Assembly (NCBI GenBank): GCA_900618425.1
Contig: UZAN01040034.1
Location: forward strand, 27,847 to 91,846
Reading direction: 5' to 3'
Length of the DNA: 64,000 bases
Source: Echinostoma caproni
Taxonomy: Eukaryota; Platyhelminthes; Trematoda; Plagiorchiida; Echinostomatidae
Part shown: positions 1 to 13,143 of the stretch, piece after piece
How positions within the stretch are numbered: position 1 is the stretch's first letter
Layout: every line of letters begins with the position of its first letter
Translations under genes and position numbers: made by a program
Notes under the pieces: model-generated
Seen by the model: only the letters and a program-made list of their open reading frames with translations
Told to the model about the DNA's origin: nothing
Database searches by the model: none

Positions 1-1038
1 CAGAACTGAACTTGTTACCATAGATATGTATATAGATACATTACCACAACACAATTATGAATAATGAACGTGGATGAACAACAAAAGGAGTGATTTTTGG
101 TCAGCCATCGAATGTCAGTATGTACATATTTTTTAAACAGTAAACCTAAATGGACATTCTTTGTTTGAACCCTATATTGTGATAACCAATTTTAAACCCG
201 ATGTATCAAGAAATTAATATACTTTCTGCTTCTTTCTATTTCCTCTCAAGTGAGTTAAGCACCAAAATCAATTAGCTGGAGAAATTTCTTGGGTTTGGTA
301 TTCGAATCAGTTTTTTTCATAATTTTGAATCAAATCAACATCAATCGGAAGCGATTGGCATCATGAGTGATTTACGACTTCAGTATCCGACATAGTGCCG
401 CCACTTGGAACGAAGAAATGTCACTTCCTTTTGATCTGACACTTCAAGTATAAAAATTGAACATTCGACTCATTTGTTTACTCAAAATATACAATATTCA
501 ACTAGAGTTTCATAGCACACGAGTGACTGGAATGCGTGCTATTACAGTTAAAGTATGTAACGGGGCTTAGTGGTTGCGCATTAGCTCAACTCGGTAACAT
601 GATTGAATAATTCCTATTTATCAATCTGGCTTACTTATTTTGGAAAGGATGTCAACAATCAGTGATACGCTTTGGATTTTGCGTTGAGGCAGCTATCTCC
701 CAATTTGTTTCACAGTTTGAAGAAAGCCTTTCTAAAACATTTTGTAGTCATTTAAACCAGATTTTAATGTATGATGGTATTTTTGTAGTCGTGATCGCTG
801 CAATTCTGTTCATTTTTGGAAGTGAACTCACATTAGAAATGATTTACTTCCCTTAATTCCCGCTGTGTGAACTATTTCAAAAACATATACGCGATAGGTA
901 ATCTGTGGTGGAATTAAGAAATCTGAGTCTTGCCAAATACTTAGCACGATATTTTTTCTTGTATTGTTGAAATTTTGAAATTATCACCCATTTTTTCATC
1001 TTAGAGGACACCCATTTGAACTAGTGGTCTCAAAATGC
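1..1038. other. non-coding stretch, nothing recognised
   Basis: AT-rich sequence without a coding frame I can support. A 64-codon open frame at 662-856 contains a hydrophobic run near its end, but it has no convincing splice sites or homology. It may be intergenic or intronic. Confidence 0.5.
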
Positions 1039-1188
1039 CGCTTAGAATGCCGGCGTCCGTCAGTCGCAGTCAGAGTGTGTTCGATCTGGAACTCTCTATC
1101 ATCCTACGTCGTCTGTGCTCCAAGCATTGGGTCTTTCAAACTGAGGCTCGATGAAACACTAGCACATCTTACGTTCCAACATAAGTGA
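1039..1188 (+). pseudogene. LINE (CR1-like) reverse transcriptase C-terminal fragment
   Basis: Reading in the frame of base 1039 gives about 49 residues ending at a TGA at 1186-1188. The segment SIWNSLSSYVVCAPSIGSFK (1081-1140), followed by LRLD, matches the C-terminal signature of non-LTR retrotransposon ORF2 proteins, where a V(W)NSLP...VV.A.S...FK.RLD block closes the protein. Nothing upstream in this frame resembles the palm or thumb domains, so this is a 5'-truncated copy, which is normal for LINE insertions. The identification rests on the motif alone. Confidence 0.6.
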
Positions 1189-2724
1189 AGCTGCGTAAAG
1201 CAGTGGAAAACGCACGTATCACGTGGCATTTTACAAAAAGATTTGTATGTATCACTGTTTCCTAATCCACCGCACGAACCTATGGGACCAGAAAAGCATG
1301 AGCTTGTAAGTTATTCTCATAATAATTCTTTGAATCTTTGAATTTTTGAACAACTAAGATGTTATGTTGTTCACACATATCTACTTCTTAGGGATGACCT
1401 TGCGTTTTCAACCAGTTTTGGGGGAAATACATTCTACGGCACCACCGGTACATGAAGAATTGTTGGTTTTACTTTCCTATTCGTAAATGCTATTTGTGTT
1501 TTATTTCATTGCATATGTGTGTGAAAAGACGCTGGTGCTTTCCCAGTGTATATTTTCAATTTTGTACCTTCACACAGATTTGTCTATAAGGGAGGGTAAA
1601 TTTGCAGGAAGCCATGTCTAGTCGTTAGAGTATAGTCGTCAACATGTAGCCTCAAGTTTTACCCTCACAATCGAGTACCCATTATACCTGCGTTGAATTA
1701 TTCTCTCCTACAAAACCGGTAGCCGTTAAGGCAACCATCCGAATGCATATTGTGTAGCTGGAGGTAATAGAGCAAAGATGAATCAAAGATTGAAAGAAAC
1801 ATGCCGGAGACTAACCAAACGCTCCATAATGTAAGTTACCGACTGCGGAAACATTTCATTGGATTGGTTCCGCAGGAAAAAGGCACTGTTCTCGTAACAA
1901 ATGAAGAGAACACCGCTCTTGTAAGATGAATAACACTTTACATTACGGGATGTGAGGGGTGTAATGTTTCACAAGTCCCAGGGAACTTTGTTGATGAGGC
2001 TTTAGTATTTTAAGCGTTCTGTTTATCTTTAATATTTCGTTTACGTTCTGATTAAATAACACAGCTGATATGATATGTATTATTGATACAATCACTTCGG
2101 ATCAGGTGTAACTGAGATTTCCCTTAAGAAAAACACTTCCTTACATAGACTCTATCACAGATCATCATCAGAATACATTAAGTATCATGAACACAAAGTT
2201 ATTGTTTTAGGACTAAATTAGTTTAAACCCCTTCAGTAGACCCGTTCAGTGCATCGAAATACGTCGCCGAATAATGTCAGAAAGTGCCACATCTCTAACG
2301 GTACACGTTTCCGGTTCAGCGGAGTGAGAAGACGATGTCAAAACAGGAATGGCATGGACGATCTCAAACTGTCAATCAAGCTGATTGAAGAGATAATTAC
2401 ACAATCTGATTGGTTTTTGGTTTTGTGGAGCGTGCTTGAGGACCTCTGTTATCGAATACATCATACGTGTTGCACACACGTGTGAAAGGTTACTTTTGTT
2501 TGCTAAGTAAAGGGTTAATTAATGCAACAACTTCAAAACTAGAATAAAAGACAAAAGTGTTTAGTCCCCCAGTGAAGTCAATAAACCGCTTTCAACGGAC
2601 AAAGACAGTGCTCGCAACAACACTGTAGTAACAGTCGTTTGCACCAGTGTATCCAAACTAGCAGTAAAATACATGCAGACCCAATTGACCCAATCGGAAG
2701 AAATCAGCCACTGGGATGAGGTAC
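1189..2724. other. non-coding stretch, nothing recognised
   Basis: No homology seen on either strand. A 78-codon frame at 2249-2485 (+) is open but has no supporting signals. Confidence 0.4.
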
Positions 2725-2841
2725 GTTTCCACTGCAACCTGTGTAGCCTATGCGCCAAGTAGGTCAGCAGTTCTTTCTTCATACGGGATAACGCATAATG
2801 TTCCGGTGGATCTAAATAAGTGCAAAACATCACGGAAATCT
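2725..2841 (-). CDS. candidate exon, unidentified gene
   Basis: A 117-nt stretch lies between an AG acceptor (2843-2842) and a GT donor (GTACCT, 2724-2719), read on the - strand. It encodes about 38 residues including YLDPPEHYALSRMKKELLTY, a mix of charged and hydrophobic residues typical of coding sequence. No family was recognised. The acceptor has little polypyrimidine, so the call is weak. It could equally be a chance open frame. Confidence 0.18.
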
Positions 2842-3730
2842 CTATCGTTACATCTTGAGGAATAGTCCGTCATAAACAAGAATTTTACCTGACAGATCAT
2901 AGATGGAACGCATGATTCATAGAGCTATTCCGAGGAGTGTGTGGGAGACTGGAAACTAAAGGATCGTCCTATTCCATGAAATCCCACGGTGCAAAGGAAT
3001 CCGAAATTTACCAGAACGATTGCTAATAGTGGTAATTCATAGAGAAATTACTAGAATGTCACAATATTGTTACCATGTCAATCAGTTGGCTTCCTTGTTC
3101 ACCAAAATACAAAGGGCTGCGATCCAAGGATAATGAAAATTGCTATTGGTACTTGGGAATTGACTAATACCGTTTTAAACAGTTCTATGAAGCACAAAAT
3201 GAGACCGCAAATTGGAAAATAAACTCGTTTTCAGGGAGTCTAAATCATTACAACACAATAAATATGACTAGTATCAGAGAAAGATTTACAAAGGAAAAAG
3301 AGAGGGAAAGTAATTAAAGTATTCAAAAGTTTGTTTCATATTTGGTCCCGAATTATCACTTGCTTGGATGTTTCATGACAGGTAACTTGTCGGCCATCCG
3401 ACCACGGGAGCTTGAGAGCTTGCACAAATTGTTTCTCAACACAGAGGGGTGTTGTGAAGACGGTTGGAAACTGCCTCCAATGTGGCTAGAATGCGAAGCC
3501 CAAACAATCCACAGTTGCAAGATGCTATCAATAGACTGCTATCGGAAGACCGAAGTAACAAAGCGTCTCTCTCCAGAAAGATTGTAGGTGGGCCACAATG
3601 TAGTCGGGAAAGATACCACTTCTCCACCAAATGGATTTTTCATCGGGGAAACATGAACTGTTAATAAAACAATGCCCAAGGATTCCTCATTGAATTTTCA
3701 GAACTCAAGTGGCCTTTCAAATCTGACCAT

Positions 3731-4330
3731 TGGAATATCATTGCTGTTACCGAAACGTGGGTCCCAGTTACAAATACTGATTATGGACTCTCTTTACCAA
3801 ACATGCTTCTACAAATATGCGAGGGTCACACACACACACTGGCAGTGGTATTTTACTTTATATTCGCAACAATCGTCGTCGTACGTTCACCACCCTTGCG
3901 GTTTCGGCGCCTTGCAGACTTTGGTGTAATTTAAGAATAATGTTTGATTGACGCGATGTATCTTCCCGATCAGCCTTGGAGACAACCAACAAAACCCTTT
4001 TGGAAACTATATCATACGTTCTCACACAAATATTTACCCATGTTTTCTTAATTGGTGATTTCATCTGCCTCAATCTCAAGAATTTAATGATAGTCCGTCC
4101 ATCAGTCGAATATCAGTTCAAACCGCCACTTGGCTTACATCCACTGTACAATCATCTAAATAAGGTCACCAGGTTTGGAAACCTGCAGCCACAGTCAACA
4201 CTGGATTTATTGTGGACAAACGAAGAACTGATGATGAAATCAGCTTGCTCCCTTCCAAAGACAGTAAGCTTGCACTACTTTCATTCGAATTTATTTGTTA
4301 TACTTTCATTAAAAGACGTTCTCCAAGTAA
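3731..4330 (+). pseudogene. LINE (CR1-like) endonuclease domain, frameshifted
   Basis: Pieces of an AP-type endonuclease domain follow each other in the order expected for a non-LTR ORF2 but in different frames. First comes NIIAVTETW (from 3734), the E-box that precedes the catalytic glutamate region. Next is an LYSQQS.../YIRNN-like strand near 3860-3890. Then comes IGDF (about 4048-4060), the GDFN active-site block with its Asn lost. Last is STLDLLWTNEEL (about 4196-4231), the conserved strand before the SDH motif. The multiple frame changes mean it is dead. Sequence from 3340 to 3730 may be the upstream part of the same element, and 4330 to about 4600 the linker towards the reverse transcriptase, which is not detectable. 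Confidence 0.65.
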
Positions 4331-4599
4331 TACTCATAGATCCGTACATTAAACTTGGTTACAATATTTGGCGATCTCTATGCAGTCAGTTTCCTGTTGT
4401 TTTAAATCCACAAGACAGTGCCTCAAGGAGCAGAATGATTAATCAAACATAACGCTAAGAGCATCAGTAAATATGCACACATACAACAAAATGTTTCCGT
4501 TGAAACAGTTTTTCAGAATTCTCACAAGCAGACGGGATCCGACAGTAGTTGCATAAGAAAATGTTCTAGTCCCCTTGTAAAATACGTGGGAATCTACTA

Positions 4600-7500
4600 A
4601 CACATTCTTAATGTGTGCAAACTAATCATCAATGTGATTAGTACCTTTCACCACTATGAAGAAGAACTCACCGACCTGGTGTACTCTTATTCATAGTGTT
4701 ACAAACCTACTAACATTTGTGACTAAGAATAAAGCATCCGGACTTTAACCATTGGATATCTCTCAGTATCTATCCTGGTGCAATTATAAAGGTATTCTGG
4801 ATATCATCACTTTGCATAAATATTATATGCTGAGAAATCATTTTGCCAAATTGATTCGGGAGGACAAGCTGATTTCCCAAGTATCCCTCTAACAGACATT
4901 CATCTCTATCCCTAAGTTATTGTTTTATCGAGTTACCTCGATCGGAAAATCTCAGTTTGGTATAACGGCATTTAGCTGCGCTAATTTAGTTGCAGCCGAC
5001 CGAAATTGATTGCTTTAAGAGTCATATAGAGTCATATAGACAGGTTTCCTGAGTTTCGGTGAATGGGATATAGGATTCTCAACTGGAAATCATTTCTTTA
5101 GGTAGTAATGTTGAAACCTGCACCAGGGGCTTATTGAAGAAACAGCTGCGGCGCAATTAACTTACATGTGACTGGTTCCCGGTAGGCATGGTGGAAGACA
5201 GTTGAGCTAGTGTTTGAGCAGGTCTCTAATTTAAAATCAAGTTTATCCCATAGCGCTGCTCCATCGATAGCGGTTTGTTGTTACAGTCATCGATAAAGTA
5301 CATTTTTAATTACTAGTGAACTGGAACATGATTAACAATCCCTTGTTTCCGAGATATCGATTGTGGAGGATATTTTGTTTCCAAACTTCGATCAACTGCC
5401 TGTTATTTTGAACATGAAAACCAGTCACCGTGATATCCTTGAAAACCAGGATATAGGATAAAGCGATTATGCATTTGTGGAATCGTTATTTCCGAAAACC
5501 TGAGGTCCAATTGAGAAACCTCTGCAAATTAGGCGACATGAAACCTATGTAATCTAATGCTTTGATGTTCAACGCGGACAAGGTGTTGACACACAAGCCA
5601 ATAATCGCATATTCGATTATGATTGTAGTCCTATTAGGATCATTTGACATCCAGATAATTTGAGATAAAATTGCACGTCTGCTGTTCCGCTTCTTCACCG
5701 CAAGAATAACAATAATAATAATATCACTTGTGTTTAAGTGTTAAACGGGTTTTCAGGGAGACTGGGGATGAAAAGATGTTCGCAATGCCTCTCAACGTTT
5801 CGCTTAACTTAAGGTTCTTAGCCTCTGCAAAAGAGTGTAAAATTGAAAGGAATTAGAGATGCCAGCCTCGTTTAAAGAGTATTCAGCATCTCGCAGTGTA
5901 ATTGAAATCGTTTTAAGGATGATTCTATAGTTGTGACAACTCTAGTTTGGGACCGCGTACATGGGGTAAACAAGTTAACATGGAGTGTACGATGGAGACC
6001 ATTGGATACAAAGTAATATTCCATTCCCAGAATCGAGTACACAGTTCCATTGCCCAGTTACACATGGCCTATACATTTCGTTTGCCAAATTCAAGTTTTG
6101 CAATCCCCTTCGTGTAGAATTCTGCTGGCTTGCTTCTTAAGTTTGTTTAACCTACTAATGTAAATGTTAAGCATATATATCTGATGAGTTTTCATCCTAA
6201 AAACCAATAAACAATATAAGTAGTTTATAAGGCACCGAAATGCTGAACTGTGTAAAAAAAAGAGTATACAGCTTACTCCCCTTGGACCTCAAACAAGCGA
6301 GAACATATTTGGTAGCATATTCCAACCACGATTTGACGTATACTATTTTGTTTCTATTTCAAATATTTTCATTTTCTACAAAGATGCTATGGTACAGTTT
6401 TCCACTTATATATACGTATGCCAATTTCATTTTGTAACTTACCTCTCAGCAAGTAACCAGAATCTCGAAATTCTATAACGGAAAGAAATCGAGCATTTCA
6501 AGGTGATCTATTTAGAAAGCGCGCTACTTGCACATCCCAATAAATTGGAGCATGACCTGTGATGATGTGTGTGTGAGAAAGCATGTGTGCGCGCAACTGT
6601 CCAAGGCTAAATGATGTGGTCGATGAACTCCTCCAACCATGCTTCAATGCCACGATGTCTGCGATTATCTTCCATTAGTCCCGTTTTGTTTTCTGATCAA
6701 GGCTCAGGAAAACAGAACCTGTGAGTTCTGTGCGCAGTTCAGTCACCAACGCACAGTTTATAATAACGGTATTGGATGTTTTTGCATAGCTGAACACCGT
6801 TGTAATTTGCCAATCTGCTGTTCGATGATTGACTCCGCGCTGGAGAAAAACACAACTTGAACAATTACGCCTGTTCCAAGTTCTATGCAACATGGTTCAG
6901 GAGGAGCTCCTTTAATATAAATGTTCAAAAAAAAGTCACAGACTAAGCACTAGTTGGAAACCGAAAATTAAAGTAAACATGATAATGTGTTATATTTTAG
7001 AAGAAGAGAAACATCTTAACAATTCAGACTTTATATCTAAGCTTTAACGAAACAATGATGAACTGATACCAAATGTCTGATGAAGTTTGCTCGTAATACC
7101 TAAGTTGGTAAGTATGATACATTACGTGAAAATTTGCTATGCACAAAAAGTGAAACGTGAGCGAATAGGTGAAAACATTATACGTCAGTGTGAGTCTTGT
7201 TAGGTCCAGTTAACCTGTCTCACCCGAGGCCGTTGGCAGATGGTTCCTACTACACACTATCTGAACAAATAATTATATGAACAGACAACAAATGTGAGTC
7301 CGTCATCACTATATTGTTTTACGTGTGTTCAAAGGGAGACGTATTGTCATTGGTGCCCGATATGGTTGAGACAGCAACTCACGGCATATTCACAAATGCA
7401 ACCCCGGTGGATGAAACTTTACAAGAATCCGTGAAAGCGTAAATGACATATTTACAAGCACATAACTCATTAGGATAGATATGTGAAAATTGACTTAATG

Positions 7501-10389
7501 AACGTTCTTTTAACCCCAACTTTTTCCGACAACTCAAAAGCGTGCTTCTTCGACGAGGGGCTAATGAGGTTAACCGGGAAAGACCACAAACCGCTTCGGA
7601 GTGTCTGACCGCTTGGCTATCCTCGTAAAACCTGTGGTTTTATGTACTGCGAGGATTGTAACAAGAAAAGAGGCTGATCTTGATGCAATAAATAACACAG
7701 TATTACCCGTGGTTATTGCTGTGTTCACACATTATTCATATCCATTTGTTATTCAAATGTATCGTATGCAGTTCAGAATGAGTGAGGAAAACCGTTCGTT
7801 TTCACCCATCTAACCTTCAATTTCATGTACACTAAATACAGTTTGCAGCATTGTTTACACTGTGATAGCCGTATTGGCTTTTGGTGTTACAACCATTTAT
7901 GTTTTGATTTAAAACATTGGTTTACACACGTTATTCCTAAAATTAAGTATTCAAACAGACGAACCATCCGCTATCAGTAAAACAACCATTATGTTGCATT
8001 TTGAGGATTCAACCTGTTTCTAATGAAAACAACTGAGCCATAATCTGGTGACCAGTAACCCTTTTGGTGAGTCTCAATCACGCCTATCCTCGTTTATCTG
8101 CTGATCATCTTGCAGTTTTCTTTGATCTACTTGCGGAACCACGTTTGTCTGTTGAAACTCAGTTCTGCGTATGGTGATTGCCAAATCGATGACAACCTGT
8201 ACCTGTTCAGCTTGTTCTTTAGTAGCACCAGGAATGCAGAAGTTTGGGTCTTCACGAAAATATGTGCATATTATGTGTAACAATTAAAATGTTTAGGGAT
8301 AATTGCAATCTTAATTGCTCCTCCCCGGTTTAATGATAGCAGATATCAAATTCAGGATATTGAACGTAGTTACTAGAACTTAAACCCGAGATTGCACCTA
8401 TTGAATTGCTGTGAACCGCTTTACGCAATGGCAAACACAGTCGATTTCCCAAGGGGTTCTAACGATACGTCTGAATGGATCTGTTTGTTGAGATCGAGTC
8501 TCGACAGTTGTGGGGAGTTGTTGTTTTGTGGTTGTTGTTGTTGTTGTTACAGCTGAAAAGGAAAGCTGGATAAATGTTTCAGCGTTTCGTTTTTCGGACG
8601 CTTCACTGTGTTCCCGTTTCTTGCTAATGTTCAGTACAATTTCATAATCAATCATCTCGGTGAACTGTGGGTGGGTGGGTGATCCATGTGAAAAATGCGT
8701 CCAGTGTTGCATCACTGGTGGTTCAATTATCTGCACGATTGAAAGCAAATATTTGGAATGGTAAGAAATATACAAAGTGAACGTTTTTATTATGGGCATT
8801 ACTTACAAGCAGATGCTTTTCTTGTCCCATAGGGTGTAAACACGAATTGAACTGTAACAGTGATGAACAAAATTCCATATGCTGCATTTGTGTTGTTGTG
8901 TTTTGTGTTCTCATGGATGTTGGAATGCAATGTTTGCTAATGATTCGTCAAGTTTTACCTGGAAGGAATCAATCGTCTCGGCACATACAACATACAGCTC
9001 ATACAGCACATACAACAAGCAACCTGGGATATTGTTTTAGTGCACGATGATAAGCTTTCAAATAGCAGCATTAAGAGGGAAATTTGCTATCGTTTAACAG
9101 TATCGGTCCACGCACGAGTAGAAATGCATTAGGATTGCATAGCAAGCACAAGTTGTCCGCTTCAATTCATGATATCAAATGGAACAGATTATGTGCTTTA
9201 AAGTCCGTGATCGCGTTGACAGACCATCCAAACAAATATTTCACGAAGCAGTATTATAAAATATAAGCAGCACACATCTTTCAACCATAATCTATTGTTA
9301 ACGATTAACATCTGACATCAATTCGTCCGACCTGATGCCAAGGGAATTCTGGGAATTAGGTCCAAACGTGCATACAGGTTATTTTCGGCAAACACAAGGT
9401 TACGTAAATATGATTACTTTTAGGTCTATGGAAATTTGCAAAGTTTATTCGGGAAACAAATGCTTTTAATATCTTTAAAATCAATATCGAAGGAACTGTT
9501 TTTTTATAAATTAAAAACATACAGCAATAAAATTTGTGTAACACTTATTGCACTTTGAAGGGGTTTACGGAGAAATATTTGTATAGGAGTGAAGTAACTT
9601 ATGGATAAAACAGTGCTATATCCAGTGTTATATATATTTTTGGGTTTGACACCACTAATCAACTGCTCTTTTAATTAAATCATACTTGGTGAACATAACT
9701 TTATTAAACTTGAGACAATGTGTTTGACAGTGATAGGCAGGTGAGTTAATTTATCACAATAAGTGAATATATGCCCAGGCTCTAGAGCTAAATGAATTTA
9801 CATAAGTTTACGAGTCACAGGAAATTGTGCGCAGATATGCACATGAAAACAAATCAGAATCAATTTATTTTTTTCTCCAATCGAAGTTCACTCTGATTGC
9901 ATTTGATTATTCTAAGCTCAAAAAACAACATGTTTATAAGAGATAAAAATGGTGATCCAATAGGGTCAGGTTTTTATACTTTGGGTTGACAAAGTATGCA
10001 ATTCCAGGACTTGGTGAAAAGCGTTATAATATGCTGATCCTTACAAAACATTTGTTGGTCGATCCGTGTAATAAAAACAACTACTACTCATTCACCCGCG
10101 AGTATTAATATAATGTCTGTTATCTTACGCGGAGAGACAAAACTAGATCACTAAGTCACTTTTGTTTCATAGATGCTGGTGTAGTCATGATTCATAACTT
10201 AAACAGGTTTAAAAGGAGGGGGAGACAGATCGGTAATCATTTGATTTGATGTAACAATAGGGATACTTGGAATAATTGCGTCACAAACAGTGAATTTGCA
10301 TCGGTATGCTATAACATACAGTGTGGCTTGTCAGCAGCCTTGTTACAATGCACAAATGATGCTTTTAAAAAGGACAGCCGTGAATATAC
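4600..10389. other. long non-coding stretch with simple repeats
   Basis: No gene is supported. A tandem pair with unit gagtcatata lies near 5018-5040. A frame at 5486-5698 (-) encodes a hydrophobic stretch but is unsupported. A frame at 8398-8799 (-, 133 codons) runs through a (GTT)n microsatellite, and that repeat explains its run of threonines. Its first part (8554-8745) could be an exon with a GTAACA donor, but I see no homology. Confidence 0.4.
8519..8548. repeat. (GTT)n microsatellite
   Basis: Imperfect GTT repeats on the + strand (AAC on the - strand), with about five perfect units at the centre. Confidence 0.85.
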
Positions 10390-10612
10390 CTGGCCTCGGA
10401 ACCTCCCTTAAGTTTGCACATGTGTGCGCCATGAGATGCTTTTCTGAAATCTTTTTTTAAACCAGCTTTCCTCGATTGAACTAGTGTTCCAACTTCCTCA
10501 ATGTGAATAACAACACCACGCTGTAGTTTCCCCGTGATCGAGGAATCGATAAAAGCAGAACGACACAATAACAGTTGCCTTTCAAATCCGGATTCTATTT
10601 CAGGATAAAACA
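10390..10612 (-). CDS. candidate exon, unidentified gene
   Basis: A 223-nt open stretch on the - strand lies between an AG acceptor (ACCTGACAG, ending 10613) and a good donor (CCAG|GTATAT at 10390/10389). The roughly 73 encoded residues include ESGFERQLLLCRSAFIDSS and GVVIHIEEVGTLVQSRK. The spacing of FE.QL, RS.F, IH and RK faintly recalls a stretch of VPS35L (C16orf62, the retriever subunit), but this is from memory and too weak for a gene name. No neighbouring exon confirms it. Confidence 0.25.
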
Positions 10613-12805
10613 CTGTCAGGTTTTCACGGTTTTTAAAGACACTAACGGGGTACGGTTTGAAGAATGCTGTCCTTAAACAGCCCTAAATTTATGTCTTTCA
10701 ATTTCAATATCACTTGATCCGGTGAAGACCAGTGGATCAATGTGGCTTTCTTTTTGGGTTCCAGCATTGTTATCTTTGTGCTTTATTCCCAAACGACTTT
10801 TGCTCAAACTACTGAGAAGCGTAATAATAGAAAACTCGACCTAAATGTGTTCAAGAAAGATGAACGTGATTGCATCTAGGCACGTGGTTTCTTTTTGAAC
10901 AAATACCACATAATACCTCCATCCACCCGCAGTGTTCTCTTCGAATGTTACTTAATTTTCGTTTATATATAACCCTCACGATTGTAGAAGTACACCTGCC
11001 TGCACGTATTTGGGTAAATTACTCTTCAGTTCGTACTGATCACATGACGTTTTATTGTTCAAACAAATTTTGTGTGAGATTAGGTCTGAGGGCGGATTTT
11101 AGAATGGAGGTCATCTTGAAACCTGTAATCATTTCGTAGTTCTGAGCAAAATGAGCAAGACTTTCCCGCAAACCGCTCATAACATAGAATATTACTGTGC
11201 ATGAGCCGATTCCGAAAAATATATCATTTTTTATTTTCTCTTTTTCCATAAAACGTACCCTTTTGAAGTCCTGGCCATACATTTGCAATACAAATTCGTT
11301 CTCATAATAAGGAATATGTTAAACGAAATTATAGGGAAAAAATAAAAATGTTTACAACCATGGAAAATATTGTAAAAATTCTCTTCAGATCTCTGCCTGT
11401 CAAACAAAATATAAACTCAAATTCCTTATTAGGGATTACAATACATCTACATGTTTGGATCGACTTCCGATATCAAATTCACACATTGATTTAATTTGAA
11501 CGTTAGCTCTCACCATATGTTATTTCGCCTAAATCAGTTACACAACCACGACTGAATGGTTTTACATACAGAATTGTTTTGCATTGTTTTCACCCTTCCA
11601 CTTAATATCATTTCCATTTTATTCAAAACTGTGGTGCTCCTGCATTGTCCTTTCCATTCACATTTACTTCCTCACCGTGTTTGTAAACCTATATGAATAT
11701 ATATATATATTGATCGAACTCGTGTGATACCATGACAATGTGATCTCTTGCTCCCACTGTCAGGCGTTTTGAGGCTCACTTACCAGAATGAATGTGATTA
11801 TTCCAGACATAACGAAGCAAAGAAGAAAGATATCATAAGATGTTTCTATTCTATTTAATTTCCTCCTTCAAACCATCATTACATAATCTTAGCGTTAAAA
11901 TTCTGATCTCTTTTTAAGCGTTCACAATTCCGTCACACCATGCGACTTTATGCACACGAAGGCTCTTGTTTCATACAATCAATCCTCTTACCGTGAACTA
12001 CATCTTCTACAAGTGGTTTTAGTCAGTTTTTATTTGATTGTCCAAACGTATAGATCGTAGTTTATCAACCTGATATGATTTTTATATAAGTAGGTTTGGT
12101 TAACATCAGCCGTTGAGCAGAATAAATGAAATGGTAACATATTGCTAACGCTTGACAAACATATATTATACGTCAGTTTTCCTCAATTCTTGCTGCACCC
12201 TAGCCTCTGACGAACACAGCTGAGGTAGCTAACTCGCAGTTGTCTTTATCACAGAGGAAACGTTTTTGGTTGCAATCATGTATGAATCGTTCAGCGGTTA
12301 GTGAATTTCACTTGATAGTATGCCGATCCAGAAACTGTATAAACGTGAGAAAACAATAGATGATGTCTAAAACATTTCAATGACAAACCCCAAGTACTGT
12401 ATCACATCGAGCTTTATCCAGAAAAATAACGACAGTTACTGATGGACTTCCGTAGTAGCAGCCACCGAACCCCAGTCTATTCATTACAAAACATGGCACA
12501 CCATCCAGCGAGCCTAGTATCTGAGGTAAAAAACTAAGTCCCCAATATTGGAGTTCGTTTCACCGAAAAGTGTGAATTTCATCCGTAGTCTGGGACCACA
12601 GATTACCTTTCTGTGCCAGGCTTTTTGCTGATTATTCACCAGTCACGCATCAGTGAAAGACCCTAGAAGCCCCAAAAATCAAAGGTGTGGTCTGACTCTG
12701 TTGCAAAAACCCATACTTATCCTTACCTTGTTTGGCGTTCAATAATTGCTTAACATTGGTCTTCCTCGGATTAGAAGTCAACAGCATTCAAACATTTTCG
12801 TATGA
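10613..12805. other. non-coding stretch, one weak exon-like frame
   Basis: AT-rich, with a short TA tract at 11697-11712. A frame at 11052-11288 (-) reads continuously from an AG at about 11312 and includes a hydrophobic segment (IFFGIGSCTVIFYVMSG). It has no recognised homology. The rest shows nothing. Confidence 0.35.
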
Positions 12806-12940
12806 TGGCCTAAGAACATTTTGGAAAATCCTCCGGGAAAATATTTGCTTTTCGTTACTTGTAACCATTTGCTAGTAAAACCTGGCGAAGTCATCTTCCT
12901 TCTTTATATGGATGATGTTCTCTGTCTTTCTGCATGGTAG
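12806..12940 (+). pseudogene. possible LTR-type reverse transcriptase remnant (YMDDVL box)
   Basis: A 44-codon frame ends in GEVIFLLYMDDVLCLSAW and then a TAG at 12938-12940. The YMDD box preceded by a hydrophobic strand is the active-site signature of reverse transcriptases. The (K)xGxVxxLLYxDDxL context is more like Ty1/copia or Pao/BEL elements than the (F/Y)ADD box of LINEs. The frame is cut exactly where the SINE at 12941 begins, as if the SINE had inserted into an old retroelement. The upstream RT blocks are not recognisable, so chance cannot be excluded. Confidence 0.3.
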
Positions 12941-13143
12941 GGCGGTGGTGGCCCGGTGGTAACGTCACCAATTATCACCCCGAAGGACGTGCGTTCAAAT
13001 CCCACCCCCACAGTCTGACTACCCCATTATATATTTCATGTCACCTGCATGATTGGCAACTTCTCCCTTCCTGAAAACTGTTTCATTGTATTTCCAATAA
13101 AAGGAAGTAAATTGAATAAAAAATAAAAGAATAAATAAATAGA
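12941..13143 (+). mobile_element. tRNA-derived SINE, family A, copy 1
   Basis: The head contains a Pol III A box (TGGCCCGGTGG, 12949-12959) and B box (GTTCAAATCCC, 12993-13003) at tRNA-like spacing. A body ending in CCAATAAAAGGAAGTAAA and an A-rich tail (13100-13143) follows. Two further copies in the window (56566-56740 + and 36675-36845 -) share head, body and tail, which proves it is a dispersed family and not a single tRNA gene. Confidence 0.75.

Noticed and set aside
3976..4452. 158-codon frame as a host gene
   Set aside because: It carries the GDF and LDLLWTNEEL blocks of a LINE endonuclease, so it is retrotransposon debris.
6182..6200. CTGATGAG as a hammerhead core
   Set aside because: The following bases do not form stem II and no GAAA follows.
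7078..7110. CTGATGA as another hammerhead core
   Set aside because: No GAAA at a suitable distance, and no flanking stems or cleavage triplet.
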